Source: Bacillota bacterium
GTDB lineage: Bacteria > Bacillota > Clostridia > Oscillospirales > Ruminococcaceae
Assembly: GCA_023412215.1 (NCBI GenBank)
Contig: JAEYNX010000013.1
Span: 1 to 16,599, forward strand
DNA: 16,599 nucleotides
Direction: 5' to 3'
Shown here: piece by piece, positions 6,017 to 13,089 of the stretch
Position numbering within the stretch: position 1 is the stretch's first letter
How the letters are laid out: every line of letters begins with the position of its first letter
Notes under the pieces: generated by a model
What the model was told of the DNA's origin: nothing
Seen by the model: the letters and a program-made list of their open reading frames with translations, nothing else
Databases searched by the model: none
Translations under genes and position numbers: made by a program

Positions 6017-6376
6017 TCAGCGTCTCCTTTCCAGATGCTCCAGCATATTGCGCCGGGCTTGCTCTATCTCTTTCTGCGGTGTTTTCTGCGTCTTTTTCAC
6101 AAAGTGATGCAGCAGTACAAAGGTGTTGTTTGTGAAATAAAAGAAGAAGATACGGTCGCGCAGGGGGCGCAGCTCCCAGAGAGCGTCCCCGATATGCTTC
6201 ATATACGGCTCCCCGGCGCGGGTGCCGTATTCCTGCAATACCCTGATATAGGTTAGTATCTTTTCGGCGCGGATACGGTCCGCCTTGCTGGTTTTACCTT
6301 TTGCGCGCAGCGAAAGAATTAATGCTTTTACCGGCTCCTCACCGTTTTTGTCGGCATAGAATTCAACGTCAAACAA
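6017..6376 (-). CDS. HigB/RelE-type toxin (phage-derived Gp49-like family)
   Basis: This 119-residue protein of the Gp49-like/HigB family (RelE superfamily) probably cleaves mRNA at the ribosome, with its antitoxin encoded next. Diagnostic segments are the N-terminal FDVEFYADKNGEEPV (2-16), the central ELRPLRDRIFFFYF (69-82) and HHFVKKTQKTPQKEIEQA (90-107), which closely match the family pattern. The frame is open to 6466, but the -10 TATAAT at 6410-6405 predicts transcription from about 6398, excluding ATG 6466 and making ATG 6400 unlikely. TTG 6376 lies nine bases after a GGGGGGA ribosome site and gives the MFDVEFY start usual in this family. A TTG start would also keep toxin output low relative to antitoxin. 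The next ATG would remove about half the protein. Confidence 0.85.
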   Translation of the reverse strand: MFDVEFYADKNGEEPVKALILSLRAKGKTSKADRIRAEKILTYIRVLQEYGTRAGEPYMKHIGDALWELRPLRDRIFFFYFTNNTFVLLHHFVKKTQKTPQKEIEQARRNMLEHLERRR

Positions 6377-6404
6377 ACCTAGTATTCCCCCCGTCCGCAT
6401 TCTT

Positions 6405-6448
6405 ATTATAACATACTCGTTATATTGACGCAATAACGAATATGTTAT
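6405..6448 (-). promoter_or_regulatory. Toxin-antitoxin promoter with 16-bp inverted-repeat operator
   Basis: Minus strand: -35 TTGCGT at 6433-6428, a 17-base spacer, -10 TATAAT at 6410-6405. Arms ATAACATATTCGTTAT (6448-6433) and ATAACGAGTATGTTAT (6423-6408) are inverted repeats, 15 of 16 complementary and separated by nine bases. The right arm overlaps the -10 and the left arm abuts the -35, so a protein bound here would block RNA polymerase. The HigA-like product is the obvious candidate. Confidence 0.83.
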
Positions 6449-6452
6449 TAAA

Positions 6453-6488
6453 TAAAAAGCGGACACCCCGTTGTCAGGGCATCCGCTT
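6453..6488 (-). terminator. Rho-independent terminator of the small membrane protein gene
   Basis: Minus strand: AGCGGATGCCC pairs with GGGGTGTCCGCT with small interior mismatches, followed by TTTTTATTT at 6458-6450. It lies about 35 bp past the stop codon at 6523 and separates this gene from the toxin-antitoxin promoter. Confidence 0.85.
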
Positions 6489-6522
6489 AATACATTACAA
6501 AGAATTTTTTAAAACGCAGAGG

Positions 6523-6756
6523 CTACTTATGCTGCAACCTCTTTAAGACAAACGCAATAGCAAGACAAACCGCACCCGGCAGCAAGAACACCACCGAGAG
6601 GAACAACACCTCAAGGGAATAAGGCGCGGAGGTGTATACAAGGCTTAAGACCGTTCTTGTCGTATACACGCCGTAGCTGTACCCGAGCAAAAGCAGGAAA
6701 GCAGCCAGCAGCAAAAAACCTGCGGCGAAAAGAACCACGCTCAATATCTTTTTCAT
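6523..6756 (-). CDS. Small two-helix membrane protein of unknown function
   Basis: This 77-residue protein begins MKKILSVVLF. It has two long hydrophobic helices at about 5-29 and 46-70, a short polar connector at about 30-45 (YTTRTVLSLVYTSAP) and a basic tail LKRLQHK. The basic residues at both ends suggest that both termini lie in the cytoplasm. I recognise no family. Support for a real gene comes from a clean ribosome site (AAAGGAG, seven bases before ATG 6756), a plausible promoter at 6794-6822 and a terminator at 6453-6488, forming a complete single-gene unit. It could be a small stress or membrane-associated protein; nothing here decides its role. Confidence 0.8.
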   Translation of the reverse strand: MKKILSVVLFAAGFLLLAAFLLLLGYSYGVYTTRTVLSLVYTSAPYSLEVLFLSVVFLLPGAVCLAIAFVLKRLQHK

Positions 6757-6793
6757 CTGTCGGCTCCTTTGAATGTGAAATAAATCTTAGTTT

Positions 6794-6822
6794 ATTCTAT
6801 CACGGAGAGCGAAGCAGTGCAA
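6794..6822 (-). promoter_or_regulatory. Promoter of the small membrane protein gene
   Basis: Minus strand: -35 TTGCAC at 6822-6817, a 17-base spacer, -10 TAGAAT at 6799-6794. Hexamers are moderately good and the spacing is ideal. It sits between the stop of the flavoprotein gene (6833) and the start at 6756. Confidence 0.55.
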
Positions 6823-6832
6823 CCGCGGGGGC

Positions 6833-7408
6833 CTACCCCTGCTGCCACACCCGCTTGAGCACCCACGCCATGTTCTGCCCGAGGTTCTTCATGTTCTTCA
6901 CGCCCTCCTCGTCGTTTAACACCTCGCCGATCTCCCGCCCGTACACCATATTCCAGTAGGTGGAGCCGACGAGGATGGCCTCCTTGTTTAAAAAGAAGTG
7001 GTTGAGGGTGTCTACCGCCGCAAGGCCGCCGCCGCGCCGCACCGCGGCAACCGAGGCGCAGACCTTGTGCTTGAGCAGCCCCGGGCTGGTGGATACGACG
7101 ATTCCGGCGCGCTCGATGAACGCTTTCATCTTCGCCGATACGTCCGCCGAGTATACCGGCGAGCCCAGCAGCACCCCCTCGGAGGCGAGCATGGCCTTAA
7201 AAACAGGGTCGAAATCGTCCCGTATGGCGGTGCACACCCCCTTGCCCCTGCAGGAAAAGCAGCCCTCGCAGGGGTGCAGCTCCTTGTCGTAAAGCTCGAT
7301 CAGCTCGGTTTCTATCCCCCTCGCATTTAGCTCGCCGAGCACCATGCCCATGATCGCCGCGGTGTTGCCGCCCTTGCGGGCGCTGCCGCAGATTGCCGTA
7401 ACCTTCAT
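6833..7408 (-). CDS. Iron-sulfur flavoprotein / NADPH-dependent FMN reductase family protein
   Basis: This 191-residue cytoplasmic flavodoxin-fold protein begins MKVTAICGSARKGGNT; residues 8-16 form the FMN phosphate-binding loop. C47, C50, C53 and C59 fit the compact C-x2-C-x2-C-x5-C motif that binds a [4Fe-4S] cluster in iron-sulfur flavoproteins of anaerobes. GSPVYSADVSAKMKAFIERAG, about 40 residues later, is the second FMN-contact region of the family. Such proteins move electrons between ferredoxin-like donors and acceptors and may detoxify oxygen species; the partner is unknown. I start at ATG 7408 because GGGAGGAG lies just upstream and homology begins there. The frame extends 15 codons further without recognisable content. 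It lies between two terminated units. I see no convincing promoter. Confidence 0.87.
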   Translation of the reverse strand: MKVTAICGSARKGGNTAAIMGMVLGELNARGIETELIELYDKELHPCEGCFSCRGKGVCTAIRDDFDPVFKAMLASEGVLLGSPVYSADVSAKMKAFIERAGIVVSTSPGLLKHKVCASVAAVRRGGGLAAVDTLNHFFLNKEAILVGSTYWNMVYGREIGEVLNDEEGVKNMKNLGQNMAWVLKRVWQQG

Positions 7409-7483
7409 CCTCTTCTCCTCCCGTTGCATCTGTTCGTTAAACAAAATCCGCAAAGCGACCGGCCCGAAACGATAGTCATTTAG

Positions 7484-7520
7484 AAAAAAGGCCGTGAAAG
7501 AGGGGACTCTTTCACGGCCT
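7484..7520 (-). terminator. Rho-independent terminator of the Gld-type ABC operon
   Basis: Minus strand: a perfect 14-bp stem, AGGCCGTGAAAGAG (7520-7507) with its complement (7502-7489), a four-base loop, and a T-run at 7489-7484. It is 14 bp past the DUF4340 gene stop. Confidence 0.95.
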
Positions 7521-7533
7521 AGAACAGAACGGC

Positions 7534-9003
7534 TTACCAGGTGGTTGAAATCTTCTCGCCCTTGAGTACCTGATCGATGCTGGTTTTCACCTTATCGATA
7601 TACTTGGAACGGATGAGGAAGTCCGCTTCGCCGCCGTTTACCACCATAGCGATCTGACGGTCGGAAACCGGCTTAAACTCCACCGTATTGATGGAACGAG
7701 ACTTGTCGGTATACTCGTAGGTGAACTTCATCACCGTCGCGGAGGTGGGCTGCTCGGTGACGGGGTTCTCGCCGATGGCGCTGATCATCAGCTGGTAGAG
7801 GGGCTTAAACACCTCTTCGTCCATGTCCTTGCCCTCGTACTTCGCGAGGATCTTGTTCTCCTCGCCGTGGCCGACCTCAAAGCGGTAGGCCTTGCCGCCC
7901 ACCTCGATGGTCACCGCCGAAACGTCGTTGATGTTGGAGATCATCGCGAACTTGTCGTACAGGTCAAAGAGCTGGTACTCCGCCCACGGTACGTTCTCGG
8001 GCGCTACCACAAAGATGGCGTCGTTGAGCGAGGTCTGGCAGTAGTAGCCGGCGTCGGTCTTTTTGCCGAGCTTCAGCTCCACCTGCCCGCCGTCGTAGGT
8101 GAGCTGCATGGTGGAGTAGGGCGTATCAAGGCCGGTCTCGGTGAGCTGCTCGGGGGTGGGGGCCACCGCGTAGGTGCTTGATGCCGCCGTGCCCCACAGC
8201 ACCTTGGAGATGTTGTCGAGCGGGGTGGTGCTCATCAGCTTCTGCTTGGGGGAGACGATCTTAAAGCCGCTGTCCACCAGCGCGCTGCCCGAGGAGGTGT
8301 TGTCCTTGGGCTTCTGGGCGATCACGATCGGCTCGGCGCGCACCGTGCCGCCGAAGGTAAAGCCGGTGATGGCCGGGATCTTATCCTGCTCAAACTGCGG
8401 CACTAGGGTATTCTCGGTGTAGTCTTCCTTGCTGAAGTCTACGTAGGAGAGGGTGGTCTGCGAGATGAGGCACACCTGCTTGCCCTGCGGGTCGTAAACA
8501 TAGTAGTTGCTGTTATCGGGCGCCTTGTTGCCTACGTCGAACGAGAAGGAGGTGCCGTCGGTAAAATTGAGCTTGAACTTCGCCGCGGGTTTATCCAGCC
8601 CGTAGAGCGAAAGGTTCTTTTCGGCGTCGGCCACGACGCTGGCGGGCGTGATGCCGACCAGATCGTTGATAAACGACTTGATGGTGGCGCTCTTAAACTT
8701 CGCGGTAGTCGGTACGGTTTTTACCTCGGTGGTGCCGGGCGCCGTAAAGCTCGAAAGGGTATAGTCGTCACCCGATTTTACAAGGGTGTAGGAACCGCTT
8801 GTGTTTGTAACCTCAACGTTCTTAACATCGTCAAGCTTTTTGGTGATCAGCCCGGGCAAAAGGGAGCTTGCCGGGGAGGACGAAGCAGCGCTTTCGTCCC
8901 CGCCCGTGAGCAGCAGCGCCGCAAGGGCGCCGCCCAGCAGCACGATTACCGCAAAGCCGATGATCAAGGTGAGGGTTCTTTTGTTTAACTTCTTGCCGCT
9001 CAT
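7534..9003 (-). CDS. DUF4340 domain-containing protein, Gld-type ABC operon
   Basis: This 489-residue protein has one N-terminal membrane anchor (about 10-33) and a large extracytoplasmic part rich in beta-strand and Ser/Thr. Repeated segments of the type LDDVKNVEVTN, YTLVKSGDDYTLS, YGLDKPAAKFKLNFTDG and LKLGKKTDAGYYCQ match DUF4340, which often occurs as internal repeats. The function is not established; the domain consistently accompanies GldG-like auxiliary proteins of ABC-2 exporters, so it is probably an extracytoplasmic subunit. The start is certain from context: ATG 9003 shares one base with the GldG stop (TAATG), with a GAGGAG ribosome site upstream. It is the last gene before a strong terminator. 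The alanine/serine linker after the anchor (about 34-50) is typical of tethered surface proteins. Confidence 0.88.
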   Translation of the reverse strand: MSGKKLNKRTLTLIIGFAVIVLLGGALAALLLTGGDESAASSSPASSLLPGLITKKLDDVKNVEVTNTSGSYTLVKSGDDYTLSSFTAPGTTEVKTVPTTAKFKSATIKSFINDLVGITPASVVADAEKNLSLYGLDKPAAKFKLNFTDGTSFSFDVGNKAPDNSNYYVYDPQGKQVCLISQTTLSYVDFSKEDYTENTLVPQFEQDKIPAITGFTFGGTVRAEPIVIAQKPKDNTSSGSALVDSGFKIVSPKQKLMSTTPLDNISKVLWGTAASSTYAVAPTPEQLTETGLDTPYSTMQLTYDGGQVELKLGKKTDAGYYCQTSLNDAIFVVAPENVPWAEYQLFDLYDKFAMISNINDVSAVTIEVGGKAYRFEVGHGEENKILAKYEGKDMDEEVFKPLYQLMISAIGENPVTEQPTSATVMKFTYEYTDKSRSINTVEFKPVSDRQIAMVVNGGEADFLIRSKYIDKVKTSIDQVLKGEKISTTW

Positions 9004-10460
9004 TATCTGTTTCTCCTCTTAAACCAAATAACGATACCGAAAACTAGCACGGCCAGCGGCAGCAGGATGACAAATACAAGGCCGAGGGTGATGATCTGCG
9101 CGCCGTTTATCTGCAGCTGCGCGGCGCCTACGGTTTTCGGCAGAACGACGATGGAGGTTTTCTTTTCGCTGATATCGTTAAAGACCGAGGCCACGTAATC
9201 GCCGTTGCCCACAACGGGGCTGGAGGTGATGCTCTCGTCCACACCGAGGGAGGAGGAGAATACGATCACCTTGGAAACGATCGCGTCGGTGCCCACGTAA
9301 TCAAGCTTTCTGGCCTGCACTGCGGCGCCGAACGGGCCCTTCTGGTCGCTGTCGCTGGGGGTGTAGCCCTCGGGGGCGTCGGCGGGGTAGAGGCGACTGC
9401 CTGCCGAGAAGTTGAGCAGCTTGGTGGTGGCGATGGTGCCCTTGGCCTCAAACACCGGTGTGATCGGGCGGCCGTAAGGAATCATCACATCAAGGCTGCG
9501 GTCCTTCAGCGTGCCGGTGTACTCGTCGTCACCGTACTCGGTAAAGGCATAAAACGGGTTGGTGGAAGAGGCCAGCATGTTGGTGTCGGTCTCGTATACC
9601 GTGCCGGCGCCTACCTGAATGCCCCACTCAACGAGGAATGCCTCAAGGTTGGGGAGAGCGGGCTGCTGGGCGTCTGCGAAATAGAGCAGGTTCTTGCCAA
9701 GCTTGCCGCCGTTGTCGAGGTAGGTGTCGAGCTTTTTGATCTCATCGGGGGTGAAGTCGCGCTTGGGGGCGTTGATTACCACAAACTTCGCTTCGGGGCT
9801 GATCTCCTCGCTTAACAGCTTGACGGTGGCGGTATCGTAGTTGTTGGAGGAGAGGATCCCGTCAAGGCCCGAGGCGGTCACCTCGTCGTGGCCCGAGATA
9901 AAGTCTACCAATACGGTTTCGTCGGAAGTAACGCCGACGAGCGCGGAGGTGAGCGCCTGCTCGGCTCTGGAGGAGGCGATGGTCTGGCCGCCGTACTGGT
10001 CGCTGGTGATATTAAACAGGTCGGAAACCGCAATCTTCTTGGTGCGCTTCTCCGAACGGATCAAGATATCGTTGCTGGTGAGCTGCAGGTCGGGGTACTT
10101 GGCGGCGAGGGAAGGGTCATTGACGATGTTCACGTAGCTGACCTTTACCTTGCCGGAGAACTTCGCGTAGTTATCCAGCACCGTGATCGCCTGCGCGAAG
10201 TACTCGCCCGCGTTTAAGTATTCCTGCTTGTCGGTGAGCACGATGATCTCCACATCGGTAGAAAGGGTGTTTAAAAAGCCCTTGGTGTCGTCGGAGAGCT
10301 CAAACACCTTGTCCTGCGTCAGGTCAACCGAAAGGGGGAAGCGGTCTACCAAAACGGACGAGATGACGTTGATGATGATAACAGCCGCGACAAAGCCGAC
10401 GGCGAGAAGGGTTGCAAAGCCGCCGTATTTAAAGCGGCGATTCTTGAAGATGTTTTTCAT
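9003..10460 (-). CDS. gldG: GldG-like ABC transporter auxiliary protein (ABC_transp_aux family)
   Basis: This protein of about 485 residues has an N-terminal helix (about 15-38), a large extracytoplasmic domain and a C-terminal helix ending WFKRRNR. Segments such as LTQDKVFELSDDTKGFLNTLSTDVEIIVLTDKQEY, the DFISGHDE region and FVVINAPKRDFTPDEIKKLDTYLDNGGKL are characteristic of GldG proteins. In Bacteroidetes gliding systems GldG works with GldA and GldF. Here the same trio plus DUF4340 is in a clostridia-like genome, where a gliding role is unlikely and surface or cell-envelope export more plausible. I start at ATG 10460, two bases after the permease stop and behind AGGTGGGG; a GTG start at 10472 would add four residues. 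It overlaps the DUF4340 start by one base. Confidence 0.88.
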   Translation of the reverse strand: MKNIFKNRRFKYGGFATLLAVGFVAAVIIINVISSVLVDRFPLSVDLTQDKVFELSDDTKGFLNTLSTDVEIIVLTDKQEYLNAGEYFAQAITVLDNYAKFSGKVKVSYVNIVNDPSLAAKYPDLQLTSNDILIRSEKRTKKIAVSDLFNITSDQYGGQTIASSRAEQALTSALVGVTSDETVLVDFISGHDEVTASGLDGILSSNNYDTATVKLLSEEISPEAKFVVINAPKRDFTPDEIKKLDTYLDNGGKLGKNLLYFADAQQPALPNLEAFLVEWGIQVGAGTVYETDTNMLASSTNPFYAFTEYGDDEYTGTLKDRSLDVMIPYGRPITPVFEAKGTIATTKLLNFSAGSRLYPADAPEGYTPSDSDQKGPFGAAVQARKLDYVGTDAIVSKVIVFSSSLGVDESITSSPVVGNGDYVASVFNDISEKKTSIVVLPKTVGAAQLQINGAQIITLGLVFVILLPLAVLVFGIVIWFKRRNR

Positions 10461-10462
10461 AA

Positions 10463-11167
10463 TCAGCCCCACCTTCTCTTCTCAAACACACGAATGGTGA
10501 AGAAGATAAATATCGCAATAACGCTTAAAAAGAAGATCGCGTTCGCAAAGTTGAAGATGCCCATCGTAAAGTCGGAGTAGCGCTGCGAAACCGAGATGCC
10601 CGAGATGATCGACTGCGCAATGGGGTTGGAGATGAGCGACGAGAAGCCGTCGAGCAGCAGCAGGCCGAGCATTACCGCAAAGCTTGCCACCGCCGAGATC
10701 ACCTGATTCTCGGTAAGCGACGAGATGAACAGGCCGATGGAGATGAGCGCGGCGCCCATCAGCAGCATGCCCACAAAGTTGCCTAGGAACTTCGCCCAGT
10801 CTACGGGGCCGAAGGCGGCGAGCACGAGCGTCATGACGAGCATTACGCACAGGCCGATGGCAAAGAGGATGAGCGCGGCCAAAAACTTGCCCATCACAAG
10901 GCCGAACAGGTTTACGGGTGCGGTGAGCAGCGCCTGGTCGGTTTTCTGCTTGCGCTCTTCACTTAAGAGACGCATGGTGAGGATCGGCATTAAGAAGAGC
11001 GTAACGGTAAACATCGAAGCGAAAACGGCGCTGATATCCGCAGACTGCGCGGAGAGGCAGTTGGCGAAGAAGAACATGCCCGAAAACAGGCAGAACACCG
11101 CCAAAAAGATATATCCGATCGGCGAAGCGAAGTACGCCTTCAGTTCACGTCTTAAGATGGCAACCAT
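10463..11167 (-). CDS. gldF: ABC-2 type permease (GldF-like)
   Basis: This 234-residue polytopic permease begins MVAILRRELKAYFASPIGYIF, the classical start of GldF/NosY-type ABC-2 permeases. Six hydrophobic segments lie at about 15-38, 45-63, 93-118, 125-150, 157-180 and 207-228. The loop LSEERKQKTDQALLTAPV at about 68-85 is the conserved cytoplasmic motif contacting the ATPase. It starts at ATG 11167, sharing one base with the ATPase stop (TGATG), and ends just before the GldG-like start. It pairs with the ATPase at 11167-12132 to form the transporter core; the substrate is unknown. Confidence 0.9.
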   Translation of the reverse strand: MVAILRRELKAYFASPIGYIFLAVFCLFSGMFFFANCLSAQSADISAVFASMFTVTLFLMPILTMRLLSEERKQKTDQALLTAPVNLFGLVMGKFLAALILFAIGLCVMLVMTLVLAAFGPVDWAKFLGNFVGMLLMGAALISIGLFISSLTENQVISAVASFAVMLGLLLLDGFSSLISNPIAQSIISGISVSQRYSDFTMGIFNFANAIFFLSVIAIFIFFTIRVFEKRRWG

Positions 11168-12132
11168 CAGTTCTCACCCCCGTCTTTAGTAAAGGAAGAA
11201 GCGTCGTCGCGCGTCAGCTGCAGGAAGATATCCTCCAGCGTGAGCTCGGTGCTCTTGAGCGCTAAGATCGGCCACTTGCGGTCGGCAAGGCGGGTGAACA
11301 GCTCGCGGCGGATATCCACGCCCTCCTCGGCCTCCAGCGTATAGTCGAACGCGCTCTTTTCGCGTGCGCCCATGTTGGTTACCTTCACCATACCGGGGAT
11401 GGTGGAGATCAGCTTGGTCACCTCGGCCTCGGGGCCTTCGATGCGCGCGATGAAGTTGTGGTCGGTGGAAAGGCTCTTGGAAAGGTTGTCCGGCGTGTCG
11501 TCCGCGACGATCTTTCCTTTATTAATCACGACAACCCTTTCGCAGGTGGCCTGCACCTCGGGCAGGATGTGGGACGAGAGGATGATGGTGTGCTTCTTGC
11601 CAAGGCTCTTGATGAGGTTGCGGATCTCGATGATCTGCTTGGGGTCGAGGCCTACCGTCGGCTCGTCGAGGATGAGCACGTCGGGGTTGCCGAGCAGTGC
11701 CTGCGCAAGGCCCACGCGCTGCTTATATCCTTTGGAAAGGTTCTTGATGATGCGCTCGTACACGTCGGTGATTTTCACCAGCTCGCACACCTCTTTGATG
11801 TGCTGGGTTTTGGGCAGCGTCACCTTTTTAAGGTCGAACATGAAGCTTAAATAATCCTTCACCGTCATGTCCATGTATAAGGGAGGCAGCTCGGGCAGGT
11901 AGCCGATCTTCATTTTGGCCTCAATCGGGTTTTCGAGGATGTCGTAGTTGTCGATGAGCGCGGTGCCCTCCGTAGACGACAGATATCCCGTAAGGATGTT
12001 CATTGTCGTGGACTTTCCCGCGCCGTTTGGCCCCAGAAAGCCGAGGATTTCACCCTTCTCTACCCGGAAGCTGATGTTGTCTACCGCACATTTGCCTCCG
12101 TAGCGTTTGGTGAGGTTTTTTACCTCAATCAT
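11167..12132 (-). CDS. gldA: ABC transporter ATP-binding protein (GldA-like)
   Basis: This 321-residue ATPase heads the four-gene operon. Motifs: Walker A GPNGAGKST at 34-42, Walker B LILDEP at 153-158, D-loop GLDP at 161-164 and switch histidine H188. Two positions deviate from the consensus. The signature is LSKGY (132-136) instead of LSGGQ, and the Q-loop reads YLPEL, with glutamate at 81 where glutamine is usual. In my experience both occur in the GldA/NosF-like group, so I do not read them as inactivating. The C-terminal extension (about 220-321) ends with the SxELTLEDIFLQLT pattern of that group. ATG 12132 follows AGGGAGGAAG, an almost ideal ribosome site. Confidence 0.92.
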   Translation of the reverse strand: MIEVKNLTKRYGGKCAVDNISFRVEKGEILGFLGPNGAGKSTTMNILTGYLSSTEGTALIDNYDILENPIEAKMKIGYLPELPPLYMDMTVKDYLSFMFDLKKVTLPKTQHIKEVCELVKITDVYERIIKNLSKGYKQRVGLAQALLGNPDVLILDEPTVGLDPKQIIEIRNLIKSLGKKHTIILSSHILPEVQATCERVVVINKGKIVADDTPDNLSKSLSTDHNFIARIEGPEAEVTKLISTIPGMVKVTNMGAREKSAFDYTLEAEEGVDIRRELFTRLADRKWPILALKSTELTLEDIFLQLTRDDASSFTKDGGEN

Positions 12133-12468
12133 TGTACTTCCTCCCTAATCTTGTTGATGGGTCGCGAATGAAACAGGAGCGTAAAACGAACAGACATAAC
12201 AAAAAACTGTGTTTTCTATATCACCTGTGAAAACGCAGTAAACCATAACAACCGCGGACCTTTTTCGCCTTATGCCGCAGTTATCTATGTTGACCTTGTT
12301 ATCATAGCAGAGAAACCCGACTATTTTGTAAACAAATCATAAAAAAATTATCAAACTATGCGGGGTTTTTGGCATGGGGGGCAGTATTTGAGGGGGATTA
12401 AGGGGCAGCCGCCGCGCCAAAGGGCGTTTGCGGGTAATCATGCAGGGGAGAACATCGGTCTTACGTGA
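12133..12468 (-). promoter_or_regulatory. Upstream region of the Gld-type operon with candidate promoters
   Basis: I see no gene in this spacer. Two minus-strand promoter candidates exist. One has -35 TTTACT (12242-12237), a 16-base spacer and -10 TATAGA (12220-12215). The other is an extended -10 TGCTATGAT at 12309-12301 with a poor -35. The second overlaps a dyad with arms CTATG/CATAG about 23 bp end to end, a possible operator, though weak. The leader to ATG 12132 would be roughly 75-160 bases. Confidence 0.4.
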
Positions 12469-13086
12469 ATTCTATGCGGCGTGCGGTTAGGCCGCGGGAG
12501 CATAATGCGTTCCCCTAGAGGGGGGCGCGATGGACAGGCGGGCGGCAAAACGCCGCCCCTACACAATTACCGTGGGCGGTGGGGCAACCGCGGGCGAACA
12601 CAGTTCGCCCCTACAACGTTCCATTGTGGTGCCGTAGGGAGGGGCCGCCGTGCCGTTGTGTACGGTGTAGGGGCGGGGTTCTCCCGCCTGTCCTACAGCG
12701 CCGTACCGCGGGGCGCCGGGGACGCCGCCCCCTACAATGCCGCAACAGGGCGGTTAGGGTTGTAGGGGAGACCTTTGGTCTCCCGCGGATTCTATGCAAT
12801 GTGCGGTTAGGCCGCGGGAGCATAATGCGTTCCGCTAGAGGGGAGGCGCGATGGACAGGCGGGCGGCAAAACGCCGCCCCTACACAATTACCGTGGGCGG
12901 TGGGTAACCGCGGGCGAACACAGTTCGCCCCTACTTGATTCCCGTGGATAGCCGGAATTAACCGAGGGGCGTCGGGGACGCCGCCCCCTACAATGCGGCA
13001 ACCGGGCGGTCAGGGTTGTAGGGGAGACCATTGGCCTCCCGCAGATTCTATGCAATGTGCGGTTAGGCCGCGGGCGCGCAATGCGC
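12469..13086. repeat. REP-like hairpin cluster R4 with duplicated units
   Basis: About nine hairpins end in CCCCTAC, in a unit beginning ATTCTATGC at 12469, 12789 and 13045 (320- and 256-bp steps). The first two units share near-identical segments, for example the hairpins GGGCGGC/GCCGCCC (about 12540 and 12860) and GGGCGAAC/GTTCGCCC (about 12592 and 12912). A nested arrangement appears where CCCCTACAA and TTGTAGGGG (for example 12729-12764) bracket a central segment. The last unit runs to within a few bases of the amidohydrolase stop codon at 13090. No copy of the 614-bp element adjoins this cluster. Confidence 0.85.
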
Positions 13087-13089
13087 TCT

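Noticed and set aside
12481..12938. Overlapping frames in repeat cluster R4
   Set aside because: Their translations mirror the repeat units (for example repeated RPLQ and RGRR strings), so they are repeat-derived rather than genes.
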